Source: CAWBXL01 sp963837365 (GTDB lineage: Bacteria; Acidobacteriota; Terriglobia; Terriglobales; Acidobacteriaceae). Taken from it: 64,000 nt of DNA. The translations under genes and the position numbers were made by a program. Every line of letters begins with the position of its first letter. Within the stretch, counting starts at the first letter, position 1. Location of the stretch: positions 372,001 to 436,000 of the forward strand of contig CAWIMW010000003.1 of assembly GCA_963837365.1 (NCBI GenBank). Direction: 5' to 3'. Shown here one piece after another: positions 50,953 to 58,292 of this stretch. Below the pieces are notes generated by a model that saw only the letters and a list, made by a program, of their open reading frames with translations, was not told where the DNA came from and searched no databases.

Positions 50953-51438
50953 ATGGAAGTAGAAATGAAAATCCGCGGCTTGATGATGGATCCAGTTACC
51001 AATATGCCGATTGTGATCCTCAAGGACTCGGGTACCGACACGGTGTTACCTATATGGGTCGGGGTATACGAAGCCAACGCCATCGCGCTGGAAATTGAAA
51101 AAGTCTCAACCCCGCGGCCGATGACCCATGACCTCATCAAGAACGTGCTCACCGGGCTTGAAGCGGCTGTCCACAAAGTTGTGGTCACCGAACTGAAAGA
51201 AGATACCTTCTACGCGGTCATCTGGCTGGAAAGGGAAGGCCAGGTGATCAGCATTGATTCCCGCCCCTCCGATGCTCTCGCGCTGGCCTTGCGTGTGGAT
51301 TGCCCCATCTTCGTGGATGATGAGGTTCTCAAGAGTTCCAAGCTCGCCGCCAACCTGTCCTCAAAGTCTACGGACGAAGAGCTTCGCAAGCTGCTGGAAG
51401 GCATGAATGACGAGGACCTGGGCCGCTACAAGATGTAG
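50953..51438 (+). CDS. Bifunctional nuclease (BFN, DUF151) family protein
   Basis: The 161-residue protein has MKIRGLMMDPVTNMPIVILKD, LPIWVGVYEANAIALEIE, PRPMTHDLIKNVLTGL and IDSRPSDALALALRVDCPIFVDDEVL, all typical of the BFN domain. Plant members have been reported as nucleases; the bacterial role is not settled. The acidic C-terminal tail (TDEELRKLLEGMNDEDL) is common in this family. It follows miaB closely. Confidence 0.92.
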   Translation: MEVEMKIRGLMMDPVTNMPIVILKDSGTDTVLPIWVGVYEANAIALEIEKVSTPRPMTHDLIKNVLTGLEAAVHKVVVTELKEDTFYAVIWLEREGQVISIDSRPSDALALALRVDCPIFVDDEVLKSSKLAANLSSKSTDEELRKLLEGMNDEDLGRYKM

Positions 51439-51462
51439 AGGATGAAGTTGATGCCACGCCTA

Positions 51463-51514
51463 ACATTTGATGCCGTGATTATATATTGACATCAAATGTA
51501 ATCTATGGCATCAT
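51463..51514 (+). promoter_or_regulatory. Promoter and operator of the antitoxin-toxin module
   Basis: TTGACA (51486-51491) is 17 bp from CATCAT (51509-51514), 6 bp before the GTG start. ACATTTGATG (51463-51472) is perfectly inverted at 51490-51499, and TGATGCC / GGCATCA (51468-51474 and 51507-51513) form a second nested inverted pair. This fits autoregulation by a VapB-like antitoxin and a leaderless message. Confidence 0.7.
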
Positions 51515-51520
51515 ATTTCA

Positions 51521-51754
51521 GTGCGCACTACCCTTAGCCTCGACGATGATGTTTTCCCGTTAGTGAAGCTTTATGCCGAAGGCCGGTCGATCGCTTTGGG
51601 GAAGGCGGTCTCAGAATTGGTAAAACGTGGGCTTACCTCTCCGAACCCACTGAAAACCAAGCTCGTTAACGGTATTTCAGTGGTCGTTCTGCCGGAAGAA
51701 TCTCCCGTAGTCACCACCGAGAAAGTCAAGCAGTTGGAGTCTGAACTGGAGTGA
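51521..51754 (+). CDS. VapB-type antitoxin
   Basis: The 77-residue product (GTG start) has RTTLSLDDDVFPLVKLYAEGRSIALGKAVSELVKRGL, a ribbon-helix-helix DNA-binding region, and an acidic C-terminal arm (EKVKQLESELE) expected to bind the toxin. The stop overlaps the next start by four bases. No Shine-Dalgarno sequence is seen. Confidence 0.85.
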   Translation: MRTTLSLDDDVFPLVKLYAEGRSIALGKAVSELVKRGLTSPNPLKTKLVNGISVVVLPEESPVVTTEKVKQLESELE

Positions 51755-52191
51755 GCGGCTATCTCCTCGATGTCAATGTCCTGCTTGCTCTGTCCTGGCC
51801 AACTCATATACACCACGTCAAAGCGGGGATGTGGTTTGCCAAGCATTCCCGGCAAGGTTGGGCGACTTGCCCAATGACCCAATCTGGTTTCGCCCGCATT
51901 GTCTCCAACCCGTCCTTTTCTTCGGACTGCCTCACCATTGGAGATGCGCTTAACCTACTAGATACCAACCTTCAGCATCCAGCCCATCACTTTTGGCCGG
52001 ACGACTTGAAATTGAATGACGCAATCGCGCCGTTCGCGGACCGCTTGGTGGGGCGGCAGCAATTAACCGATGCGTACCTGCTCGGATTAGTCTTGCGTCG
52101 AAAAGGGAAGTTGGCCACCTTGGACGCGCGCATACTGGCGCTCTTGCGTGAAGACGATCCGGCACGCAATTATGTTGAGGTAATTACTTAA
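51751..52191 (+). CDS. PIN-domain toxin (VapC-like ribonuclease)
   Basis: The GTG start overlaps the antitoxin stop (GTGA). The PIN fold shows YLLDVNVLLALSW (first catalytic Asp), a middle acidic helix (TIGDALNLLD), TDAYLLGLVLRRKGKLATLDARI (last catalytic Asps). The 146 residues are typical of 'TA system VapC family' proteins. Expected to cleave RNA unless bound by the antitoxin. Confidence 0.9.
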   Translation: MSGYLLDVNVLLALSWPTHIHHVKAGMWFAKHSRQGWATCPMTQSGFARIVSNPSFSSDCLTIGDALNLLDTNLQHPAHHFWPDDLKLNDAIAPFADRLVGRQQLTDAYLLGLVLRRKGKLATLDARILALLREDDPARNYVEVIT

Positions 52192-52195
52192 GGAA

Positions 52196-53590
52196 TCAAC
52201 GTACTTCGAGCATAACACTTGCTGTCGAGGTATCTCCGCTCACCGTATAGGCCGTGACCGTCAGCGTATAGTGACCGGCCGGAGTCCCATTGGTGCCACC
52301 ACCACCTCCGCCGCCTGAGCTTGAACCGCCGCCGCAACCTTGAAACGCAGCTGACAAAACCAGAATGGTGAACACTCCGCCGATCTGCCCCAAGCGCCGC
52401 ATCCATCCCCGCCGGGAAACGATGGGCAGCAACACGAATGCTCCCAGCATGGTCGCCCACGCTGAATACGCAGGCGCAAAAGTTGCCACAGTATTCGCTG
52501 TCGTGGTAACCCGGATTGTTGCCGAGGCTGAAGTGCTATTGCGAAAATCCACTACATGCGAATCAAGCTGATTTCCCGTGTCAATGCTGCACGTCGCTTT
52601 GGCCGGAGCATTGGTGCATGCCATGTAAACCAACCCCGTACCGCTAGCCGAAGTGAGATTCACCGTAGTGCTGCCGGGAGACCCGGCAGTCACCGTGATT
52701 CCACTATTCGGTGTCAAGGTAGGCCCCAGTAAACTAAGCGGCTGGTAGTAGCGTACGTAATCAATTGCCATGGTCGGCGTGGCGGCAGCGGTGCCCGCGT
52801 CCGGAGTTCCGCCCAGCACTCCGCCCACGGCCATATTGGCGATCAGAAAAAACGGATTGTTGAAGGGCCAGCTGGTTCCAGCAGGAATGTCGTCAACGGT
52901 CCTCACGAAAGTGATGTTCGCAGGATCGTCGAAGTAAAACTGCATCATGTTGGGTGACCAGATGATTCCGTAGGTATGGAACCCGGTGACGTCCTGGCCG
53001 GCGGGAAAAGCCATCTGGTGAGTCAGGCTGCTTCCGCCGGAGTAGCCTTGCCCATGCATGGAGGTGGCGTTATGAGTCAGGCCAGCACCCGATCCGCCCA
53101 ACCCCGGCCAGTTCTCCATAATGTCCACTTCGCCACATTTGGGCCAGCCGATGGCGTCAATATTGCTGCCCAACATCCAAAAAGCCGGCCACAGGCCCTG
53201 ATGGGACGGGATCTGTAAGTTGGCCTCGATGCGTCCATATTGAAAGGTTTTCAGGCCTTGAGTCTTGAGCCGGGCCGAGGTCCAGGTGGTGCCGTTGACT
53301 AAGCGCTGCTGAATGATGAGGTGTCCGGCGCCGTCGATGAAAGCGTTGGGATTATTGGGATCACATCCCAGGGTTGTCATGTTTGGTGAGCAATAAATCT
53401 CCAGTTCATTGTTGACGTTAAGATTGCCGGTGTCGTAGGTCCACTTGGCGGGATCAATCGCCGAGTTGGCGGTCCCGTTAAACTCATCCGCCCAGACGGG
53501 AGGGCCCCAGGTTTGGGCTTGGATTGAGGTTGTGCAGCTCAGAAGAATAAGAAAAGTCAGGACAGAGAACGCCTCTGTGGCAATTTTCAT
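52196..53590 (-). CDS. GH16 beta-glucanase (laminarinase type) with C-terminal membrane and Gly-rich segment
   Basis: From MKIATEAFSVLTFLILLSC (signal) the catalytic domain has PVWADEFNGTANSAIDPAKW, the active-site GEVDIMENW (E154-x-D156-x-x-E159), and FYFDDPANITF, as in GH16 endo-beta-1,3- or 1,3-1,4-glucanases. After about residue 270 comes an Ig-like domain (LTPNSGITVTAGSPGSTTVNLTS), then a hydrophobic helix (AWATMLGAFVLLPIVSRRG), a second one ending AAFQGCGGGSSSGGGGGGG, and a short beta tail. Such C-terminal pieces recur in acidobacterial secreted proteins and may anchor the enzyme. A promoter sits right before the ATG. Confidence 0.9.
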   Translation of the reverse strand: MKIATEAFSVLTFLILLSCTTSIQAQTWGPPVWADEFNGTANSAIDPAKWTYDTGNLNVNNELEIYCSPNMTTLGCDPNNPNAFIDGAGHLIIQQRLVNGTTWTSARLKTQGLKTFQYGRIEANLQIPSHQGLWPAFWMLGSNIDAIGWPKCGEVDIMENWPGLGGSGAGLTHNATSMHGQGYSGGSSLTHQMAFPAGQDVTGFHTYGIIWSPNMMQFYFDDPANITFVRTVDDIPAGTSWPFNNPFFLIANMAVGGVLGGTPDAGTAAATPTMAIDYVRYYQPLSLLGPTLTPNSGITVTAGSPGSTTVNLTSASGTGLVYMACTNAPAKATCSIDTGNQLDSHVVDFRNSTSASATIRVTTTANTVATFAPAYSAWATMLGAFVLLPIVSRRGWMRRLGQIGGVFTILVLSAAFQGCGGGSSSGGGGGGGTNGTPAGHYTLTVTAYTVSGDTSTASVMLEVR

Positions 53591-53596
53591 GCGGTA

Positions 53597-53626
53597 AACA
53601 TAGAAGAATGAAAGAGATATCGTCAA
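53597..53626 (-). promoter_or_regulatory. Promoter of the GH16 gene
   Basis: On the minus strand TTGACG (53626-53621) and TATGTT (53602-53597) are 18 bp apart. The -10 ends 6 bases before the ATG and no Shine-Dalgarno is visible, so the message would start at or near the start codon. Confidence 0.6.
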
Positions 53627-53810
53627 GAGTGAAAGTGCGGACACAATCCATGTACTTTACATAATACCTGTTATCGGACATTGCAAGCAGGAGTCAGGCC
53701 CTCACGTAACCGCCTTGTTTCAATGAAGGTTCCCTCTGTATTTTGATGTAAACTCGCCGTACCCCCACTAACTTTCATCTTCATCGGTAATCCTGCGCTG
53801 AGGTACATGC

Positions 53811-54101
53811 ATGAGCGATCAACATCCTACTGCCGAGATTTCGATGGTCATCGTGCAGGATGCAATTTTCCAGGCGGGTGGTTTTGAAGGGCCGCATCCC
53901 GCGGACCGGACTTTGAGCGTGGCTGGGTTAGCGACTCCCGTTCAGCGCAGCGATTTCCAGTTTGCCGTGGACCACGAGGCCCGCAAACGAAACTTTCAAC
54001 TGGATGACATCACCGCAGTACCGAACGGGGCTGGCACCACTGTAAAAGCCGTCAGCGACCACGTTCAAACCCATGCCACAGCCCGGACGGTGAATGAGTG
54101 A
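53811..54101 (+). CDS. Hypothetical small protein
   Basis: The 96-residue product has no signal or membrane segment; it is hydrophilic with TAEISMVIVQDAIFQAGGFEG and QRSDFQFAVDHEARKRNFQL. GAGG precedes the ATG. Its stop overlaps the start of the next gene by four bases (GTGA), so both are one unit. Family unknown. Confidence 0.6.
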   Translation: MSDQHPTAEISMVIVQDAIFQAGGFEGPHPADRTLSVAGLATPVQRSDFQFAVDHEARKRNFQLDDITAVPNGAGTTVKAVSDHVQTHATARTVNE

Positions 54102-55006
54102 AGACCATTTGTGTAATGATCCTGTTTCTTTTTGCCTCAACCTTTTGCCCAGGACAAGGCCTGGAGGGGGCTAATACTCGTGATGACGCCGATATCTATG
54201 CCAGTGGGACCCTGATAGGCGCCAACCACGCGCAGACGGTTTACGCCTTCGACCTGAAGTTCGCCTACCGCGACTTCCGCAAACATATCGGATCGTTTCA
54301 AGGCGGCTGGTACTTGAGAGCGCGTCCGTTGCTGGAATTTGTCACCAACCAGGGCACGCGTACCAGTCCGGACTACGTCAACCTGGGCGGCGAGGTTGGA
54401 TTCTTCCGGCAGCGTGAGCGTCCCCGCAATGGGGGCCACTGGTTCCGGCCCACATCCTTCGAATGGGTCTTCAATCCCCGGGGCGAATTCGACCGCAGTG
54501 CCGATACTCGTAATTTTGTGACCGCCTCGTTCCTCCGCCTGGCATTTCCTAATTCGCCACGCCATGCTTCCCTGCTCAACCTAAATCCGTCGTTGCGGCT
54601 TGGGATTGAAGCCGGCAAGAACTACCGCAACCTGCTGCAACCGCAAGGCAGCGGAAGCATTGTTCGTTTGTATGGCAGCGTGGGGACCATATTCTGGTTT
54701 TGCGGGAAAGATCCCAAAACCAAGCAACGAGAGCAGTGTGATGTAAGCGGCCGGAATATCGAACTCAAATATCAATATCGCGGGCCGCTGGAGCAGGAAG
54801 TGTTCACCCAGCAGAGCGCGGACCCTACCATACGGTTTCTATCGACCAAACCCCGGCACTACTTCGAGGCCGGCGTGCGTATTCCCATTTTCAGTTATTT
54901 TGCCTTGCATCCCCAGTACAAGTGGGGATCGCTGCCTCCGGCGTTTTCTTTTCTGGACCACCAGTACACATTGAATCTGGAAGTGAGTGCAAAGAGGAAA
55001 AAATAG
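54098..55006 (+). CDS. Predicted outer-membrane beta-barrel protein
   Basis: The GTG start gives KTICVMILFLFASTFCPGQG, a signal peptide. The mature protein alternates amphipathic strands and turns (TVYAFDLKFAYRDFRKHIGSFQGGWYLRARPLLEF, YVNLGGEVGFFRQ, LNLNPSLRLGIEAGKNYRN, HYFEAGVRIPIFSYFALHPQYKWG) and ends YTLNLEVSAKRKK, as in outer-membrane barrels. Function unknown. Confidence 0.72.
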   Translation: MKTICVMILFLFASTFCPGQGLEGANTRDDADIYASGTLIGANHAQTVYAFDLKFAYRDFRKHIGSFQGGWYLRARPLLEFVTNQGTRTSPDYVNLGGEVGFFRQRERPRNGGHWFRPTSFEWVFNPRGEFDRSADTRNFVTASFLRLAFPNSPRHASLLNLNPSLRLGIEAGKNYRNLLQPQGSGSIVRLYGSVGTIFWFCGKDPKTKQREQCDVSGRNIELKYQYRGPLEQEVFTQQSADPTIRFLSTKPRHYFEAGVRIPIFSYFALHPQYKWGSLPPAFSFLDHQYTLNLEVSAKRKK

Positions 55007-55054
55007 GAGCGGGTTGGGTTTCGGAGGTGGGAGCAGTGTCTCTATACCTCTTTC

Positions 55055-55383
55055 ATGAAGATGCTTCCCCTGCCTATGTCCATCACGGACTGGGACCAAA
55101 TCCCGCCCACGCGGCAGCCTGGCGAAACTGGATTCGCGCTATGGAGAACACGCACCTTCAACGATATTCGGGTCCGCCGGGTGGAATATTCGCCCGGTTA
55201 TCGCGCCGACCACTGGTGCGCAAAGGGCCACGTAATATTTTGTCTAGGCGGATCACTGGATGTCGAATTGAGAGATGGAGCCCTACTCCAGCTCAAGGCT
55301 GGCCAAAGCTACCACGTGGGCGATGGCGACCCGCCGCATCGCAGCAAAACCTTGGAGGGGCGCAGTTGTTCATCGTGGACTAG
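55055..55383 (+). pseudogene. DHCW-motif cupin-fold protein, frame broken near the 3' end
   Basis: The frame from the ATG at 55055 reads ITDWDQIPPTRQPGETGFALWRTRTFNDIRVRRVEYSPGY, then ADHWCAKGHVIFCLGG, and DGDPPHRSKTLEG, a small cupin with the D-H-(C/W)-(C/W) motif. In this frame the end is RSCSSWTSASQD, but adding one G to the GGGG run at 55357-55360 gives the expected family ending GAQLFIVD with a stop at 55383 (length 329, 3n+2). Most likely a sequence error. Small-molecule binding or sensing is the likely role. Confidence 0.75.
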
Positions 55384-55441
55384 CGCGTCCCAGGACTGAT
55401 ACTTGAAGTAGAAACAAATGAAGTAGTCGACTGTCATTGAT

Positions 55442-55636
55442 ATGCCTAAGAAGCTCCCATCCGTGCGTCGAAAAAAGAGGGCGGCCGTAGCCGTCCCAGC
55501 CAAAGTGCTCGAGCGGTGCAAAAATCGTCCTCGACATCCTGCCACTTTGGCGGAGTTCTTTGCGCAGTCGCCATTGGTAGGGTCTGGTCTTGTTTTGGAG
55601 CGCCTACCTGATTACGTCCGGAAGACTAAATTCTGA
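55442..55636 (+). CDS. Orphan antitoxin-like protein
   Basis: The 64-residue product has a basic N-terminal half (KKLPSVRRKKRAAVAVPAKVLERC) and LAEFFAQSPLVGSGLVLERLPDYVR, which resembles the C-terminal toxin-binding part of VapB- or Phd-like antitoxins ('LAEFFAxSPLxGSGLxLER'). No toxin follows; the next genes are brnAT on the opposite strand. Probably a leftover of a toxin-antitoxin pair. Confidence 0.55.
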   Translation: MPKKLPSVRRKKRAAVAVPAKVLERCKNRPRHPATLAEFFAQSPLVGSGLVLERLPDYVRKTKF

Positions 55637-55658
55637 GTGGCTTTCAACTCGGTGAGCA

Positions 55659-56000
55659 TTAGAGATGTTCAGCAGCGTGTGCGGCCATGTAAGCGCGTAA
55701 GATGGCGTTGATGCGGGTTTGATAGCCGCGTTGCTGCCGGAACCAGCGCAGCAGGTCTGCATCCAGCCGCATGGTGACCACTTTTTGCGCTGGGCCAGAC
55801 CACCTTGGCGTCTTTCCAGAAGCTTTCGTCGGTCGCTGTGCGTCGGGATCAGCGGTGATTCCCTTGCGGATATCGGTGTCGTTCATGTGCCTCAGCTTGG
55901 CCCAGTCTGTGCCATTGGAGTTCCTAGATTTCGACGTTCTGCCAGTAGTAGCGCCTTTCGTGCGCTTCCGAGCGCCACGCTGAGATGATGCGTCTTTCAT
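55659..56000 (-). CDS. brnA: BrnA-type antitoxin
   Basis: The C-terminal half has QKVVTMRLDADLLRWFRQQRGYQTRINAILRAYMAAH, the signature ribbon-helix-helix of BrnA antitoxins. Upstream TDWAKLRHMNDTDIRKGITADPDA is also usual. The start MKDASSQRGA at 56000 gives a 113-residue product and overlaps brnT by about 77 bp, which is longer than the normal brnTA overlap; a start at MNDTDIRKG (55886) is possible and would avoid the overlap. Confidence 0.85.
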   Translation of the reverse strand: MKDASSQRGARKRTKGATTGRTSKSRNSNGTDWAKLRHMNDTDIRKGITADPDAQRPTKASGKTPRWSGPAQKVVTMRLDADLLRWFRQQRGYQTRINAILRAYMAAHAAEHL

Positions 56001-56205
56001 CTTCGTCCTCATCCGTATAGACCACGGTAATTTCCAAACCGTTGACCAAGCCGATGGCGTACACCCTGATTTCACCGTAGTCGAAGCGGTCATCTATCTT
56101 TTCGACTGTTGGCCCTTCGAAGATGCGCGCTGCGTCCTCGAAGGCAATGCCATGAAGCTGGACGTTGCGGCGGTTCTTCTTTTCATCCCAACTATAGCGC
56201 ATCAT
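55924..56205 (-). CDS. brnT: BrnT-type ribonuclease toxin
   Basis: The 93-residue protein has RYSWDEKKNRRNVQLHGIAFEDAARIFEG, RVYAIGLVNGLEITVVYTD and RRIISAWRSEAHERRYY, which fit the BrnT RelE-like fold (with the catalytic RxxSA...E segment). It lies upstream of brnA, as in known brnTA operons. The start ATGATG lies just after an AT-rich stretch with no Shine-Dalgarno sequence. Confidence 0.9.
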   Translation of the reverse strand: MMRYSWDEKKNRRNVQLHGIAFEDAARIFEGPTVEKIDDRFDYGEIRVYAIGLVNGLEITVVYTDEDEDERRIISAWRSEAHERRYYWQNVEI

Positions 56206-56596
56206 ATGTATTTACACAATGTCAATATATATTTGCGGCACCAAAACAAAAAGCCAACTAACGAAGAGATGAACAGCGTCCCCCTTCATCAGCTGGCTGT
56301 GATACTTCTCGCTCTGCCGGTTTCCTTCGGGTTAGTGCGTATTACCCATCACTCCCGGCGTCATTGCGATTTTCAAACATCGGCCATACTGTACATTTGT
56401 CCGGTGGCGATTGCGGAATCGTCGAGTCCGGGTGCTGCGCCTAAATCTCGCCCGCAGGAGTATAGTACCTTAAGAGTAAACAGGCGTCAAGCGAAGAGCG
56501 GTATGGCATTGAGCGCCTCTCCGAAAGCAAGCGGCGACGCGAATTGGAAATTTGGGTACGGGAGCAGTTGCCGCTTCGTTTTGAAGCGCCGGGCTA

Positions 56597-57595
56597 TTGG
56601 GCGGTGGTACACGGGTTGCGGGGGAAGCGGTCGAACGGCGGTTGCCGGAGGCCATGAAGGCGCGAGCGGTAAAGATATTCGCGCAGCAGAAGCAAGCGCG
56701 GCAATGGCATGACTACGGGCCGACGCTGGCGGCGGAGGAACTGGCGGCCGAACACGGAATCAAAGTGGGGAAAGAAACGCTGCGGAAATGGTTGAGAGAA
56801 GCGGGACTGTGGAAGGCGCGGCGGGCGCGAGTGGAACGGATCCATCAGTGGCGTCGTCGTCGAGCGCGCTGGGGCGAGTTGTTGCAGTGGGACACCAGCA
56901 CGCACGACTGGCTGGAAGGCCGCGGACCGCGCTTGTATCTGATTGCCATGATCGACGATGCCACCTCGCAGGCCATGGCGTATTTTGTGGAGCACGATTC
57001 CACCGAACAGAACCTGCGCATGTTGGGCCGAGATGTGCAGGCAGACGGGCTTCCGCTGGCGGTTTACACCGACAAGGCCAGTCTGTTTCAGACCGCGCCC
57101 AAAGCGGTGCATCACCGGCAAGCACCCGCGCAGCAGCCCACGCAGATCGGGCGGGCGCTGAAGGAACTCGAATCGAGTGGATTGCCGGGCACTCGCCGCA
57201 GGCCTAAGGGCGAGATGGATACTTTCTTCGGCACCGCGCAAGACCGGCTGGTCAAAGGCCTGCGCAAAGTCGGAGCCGGCAACCTGGAGCAAGCCAATCG
57301 CTATCTTCAGCAAGTGTATCTGCCGCTGTGGAACCGGCGCTTCAGTTGCGCCGCAGAGCAGGCCGGAGATGCGCATCGTGCTCTGGATCGCAGCCTGGAG
57401 TTGGCATCAGTGCTGAGCCATGGTGGAGTCCGAAACGTGGCAGGACTTCCCGTGCGCTGGGACGGGTTGACCTATCAGATCCGGCGAGCTGACATCGGTG
57501 GCGGAATGCGGGGGCGGCAGGTGGAGATCGAACAGCGCCTGGATCAGACGCTGTGGATGCGGTGGAAGAACGTACTGAACCCGTGGAGCGGTTAG
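56597..57595 (+). pseudogene. Decayed ISNCY-like transposase
   Basis: The frame holds RRLPEAMKARAVKIFAQQKQ, GPTLAAEELAAEHGIKVGKETLRKWLREAGLWKAR and an integrase-type core: LLQWDTSTHDWLEGRG (first Asp), VYTDKASLFQ (second Asp) and KGEMDTFFGTAQDRLVKGLRKVG (where the third acidic residue lies). The normal N-terminal helix-turn-helix is missing: VVHGLRGKRSN is present but in another frame, so a base is missing near 56634-56637, and the sequence further upstream is degenerate. Not functional as it stands. It disrupts the region between brnT and the gene at 57706. Confidence 0.75.
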
Positions 57596-57705
57596 CTACG
57601 GTTCTTTTTCAAGTACTGCATCGCTCGTCGAGCAGATTGCATGACTAATTACGCATCGAATAATCCAGCATTTGGCCGAAGCCTCAGACAGACATCGCGA
57701 AAGTT

Positions 57706-58173
57706 GTGTCGGTTCCGGAACAATGTCAAATATATTTCCACGCTCAGCAAGTCCTGGACATATTCAGAAGCGAAGTCGAAACTCTTGTAATCGCCGTGTA
57801 CAACGCCACTATTGCCGGGATCAACTCACTCGACAAGCAAAACTGCGCCCGCTTGAACGCGCTTGACCGAGATTCACATCCCGGGGTGGAATGGGAAATT
57901 AGCTGGTGGAACGATGAGGTTTCCGCAATGAGAGTTCATGCTGGAAATATGGCCCTCGTTTCGCTGCAGAGTCTTTTTGAGCACTGGCTAGCCAGGAACG
58001 GTGGGTTTCAAAAGATCACTGGATCAACCCTATCAAAGCTGCGTTTCAACAAGATAAAGACAGCCAGAAATTCGATTGTAAATCGACCTTGGGCACTATT
58101 GCACGAGAATTTACGTCGTATGTTGAGATTCGAAACAAAGTTAAACGTAAAAGGGGTAAGCAGTAACAAATAA
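57706..58173 (+). CDS. Hypothetical protein in AT-richer DNA
   Basis: The 155-residue helical product (GTG start) includes LDIFRSEVETLVIAVYNATIAGINSLDKQN and NMALVSLQSLFEHWLARNGGF. I do not recognise the family; a HEPN-like helical bundle is conceivable but no RxxxxH motif is seen. The composition differs from metH next door, and it follows a transposase remnant, so it may be an imported fragment. Confidence 0.5.
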   Translation: MSVPEQCQIYFHAQQVLDIFRSEVETLVIAVYNATIAGINSLDKQNCARLNALDRDSHPGVEWEISWWNDEVSAMRVHAGNMALVSLQSLFEHWLARNGGFQKITGSTLSKLRFNKIKTARNSIVNRPWALLHENLRRMLRFETKLNVKGVSSNK

Positions 58174-58292
58174 ATACACAGCCATCAAACGACAAAATAC
58201 TTTGCTGCGCTGGATGGTGGACCACACTCGCCGAAGTGCTTTGTTCCGGCTCCTGCAGCAATCTAGCGGACGTTGCAGGAGTGATCCGGCTG

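Noticed and set aside
56152..56712. 186-codon frame before the decayed transposase
   Set aside because: It overlaps the brnT promoter region and the wrong frame of the transposase; no coherent domain.
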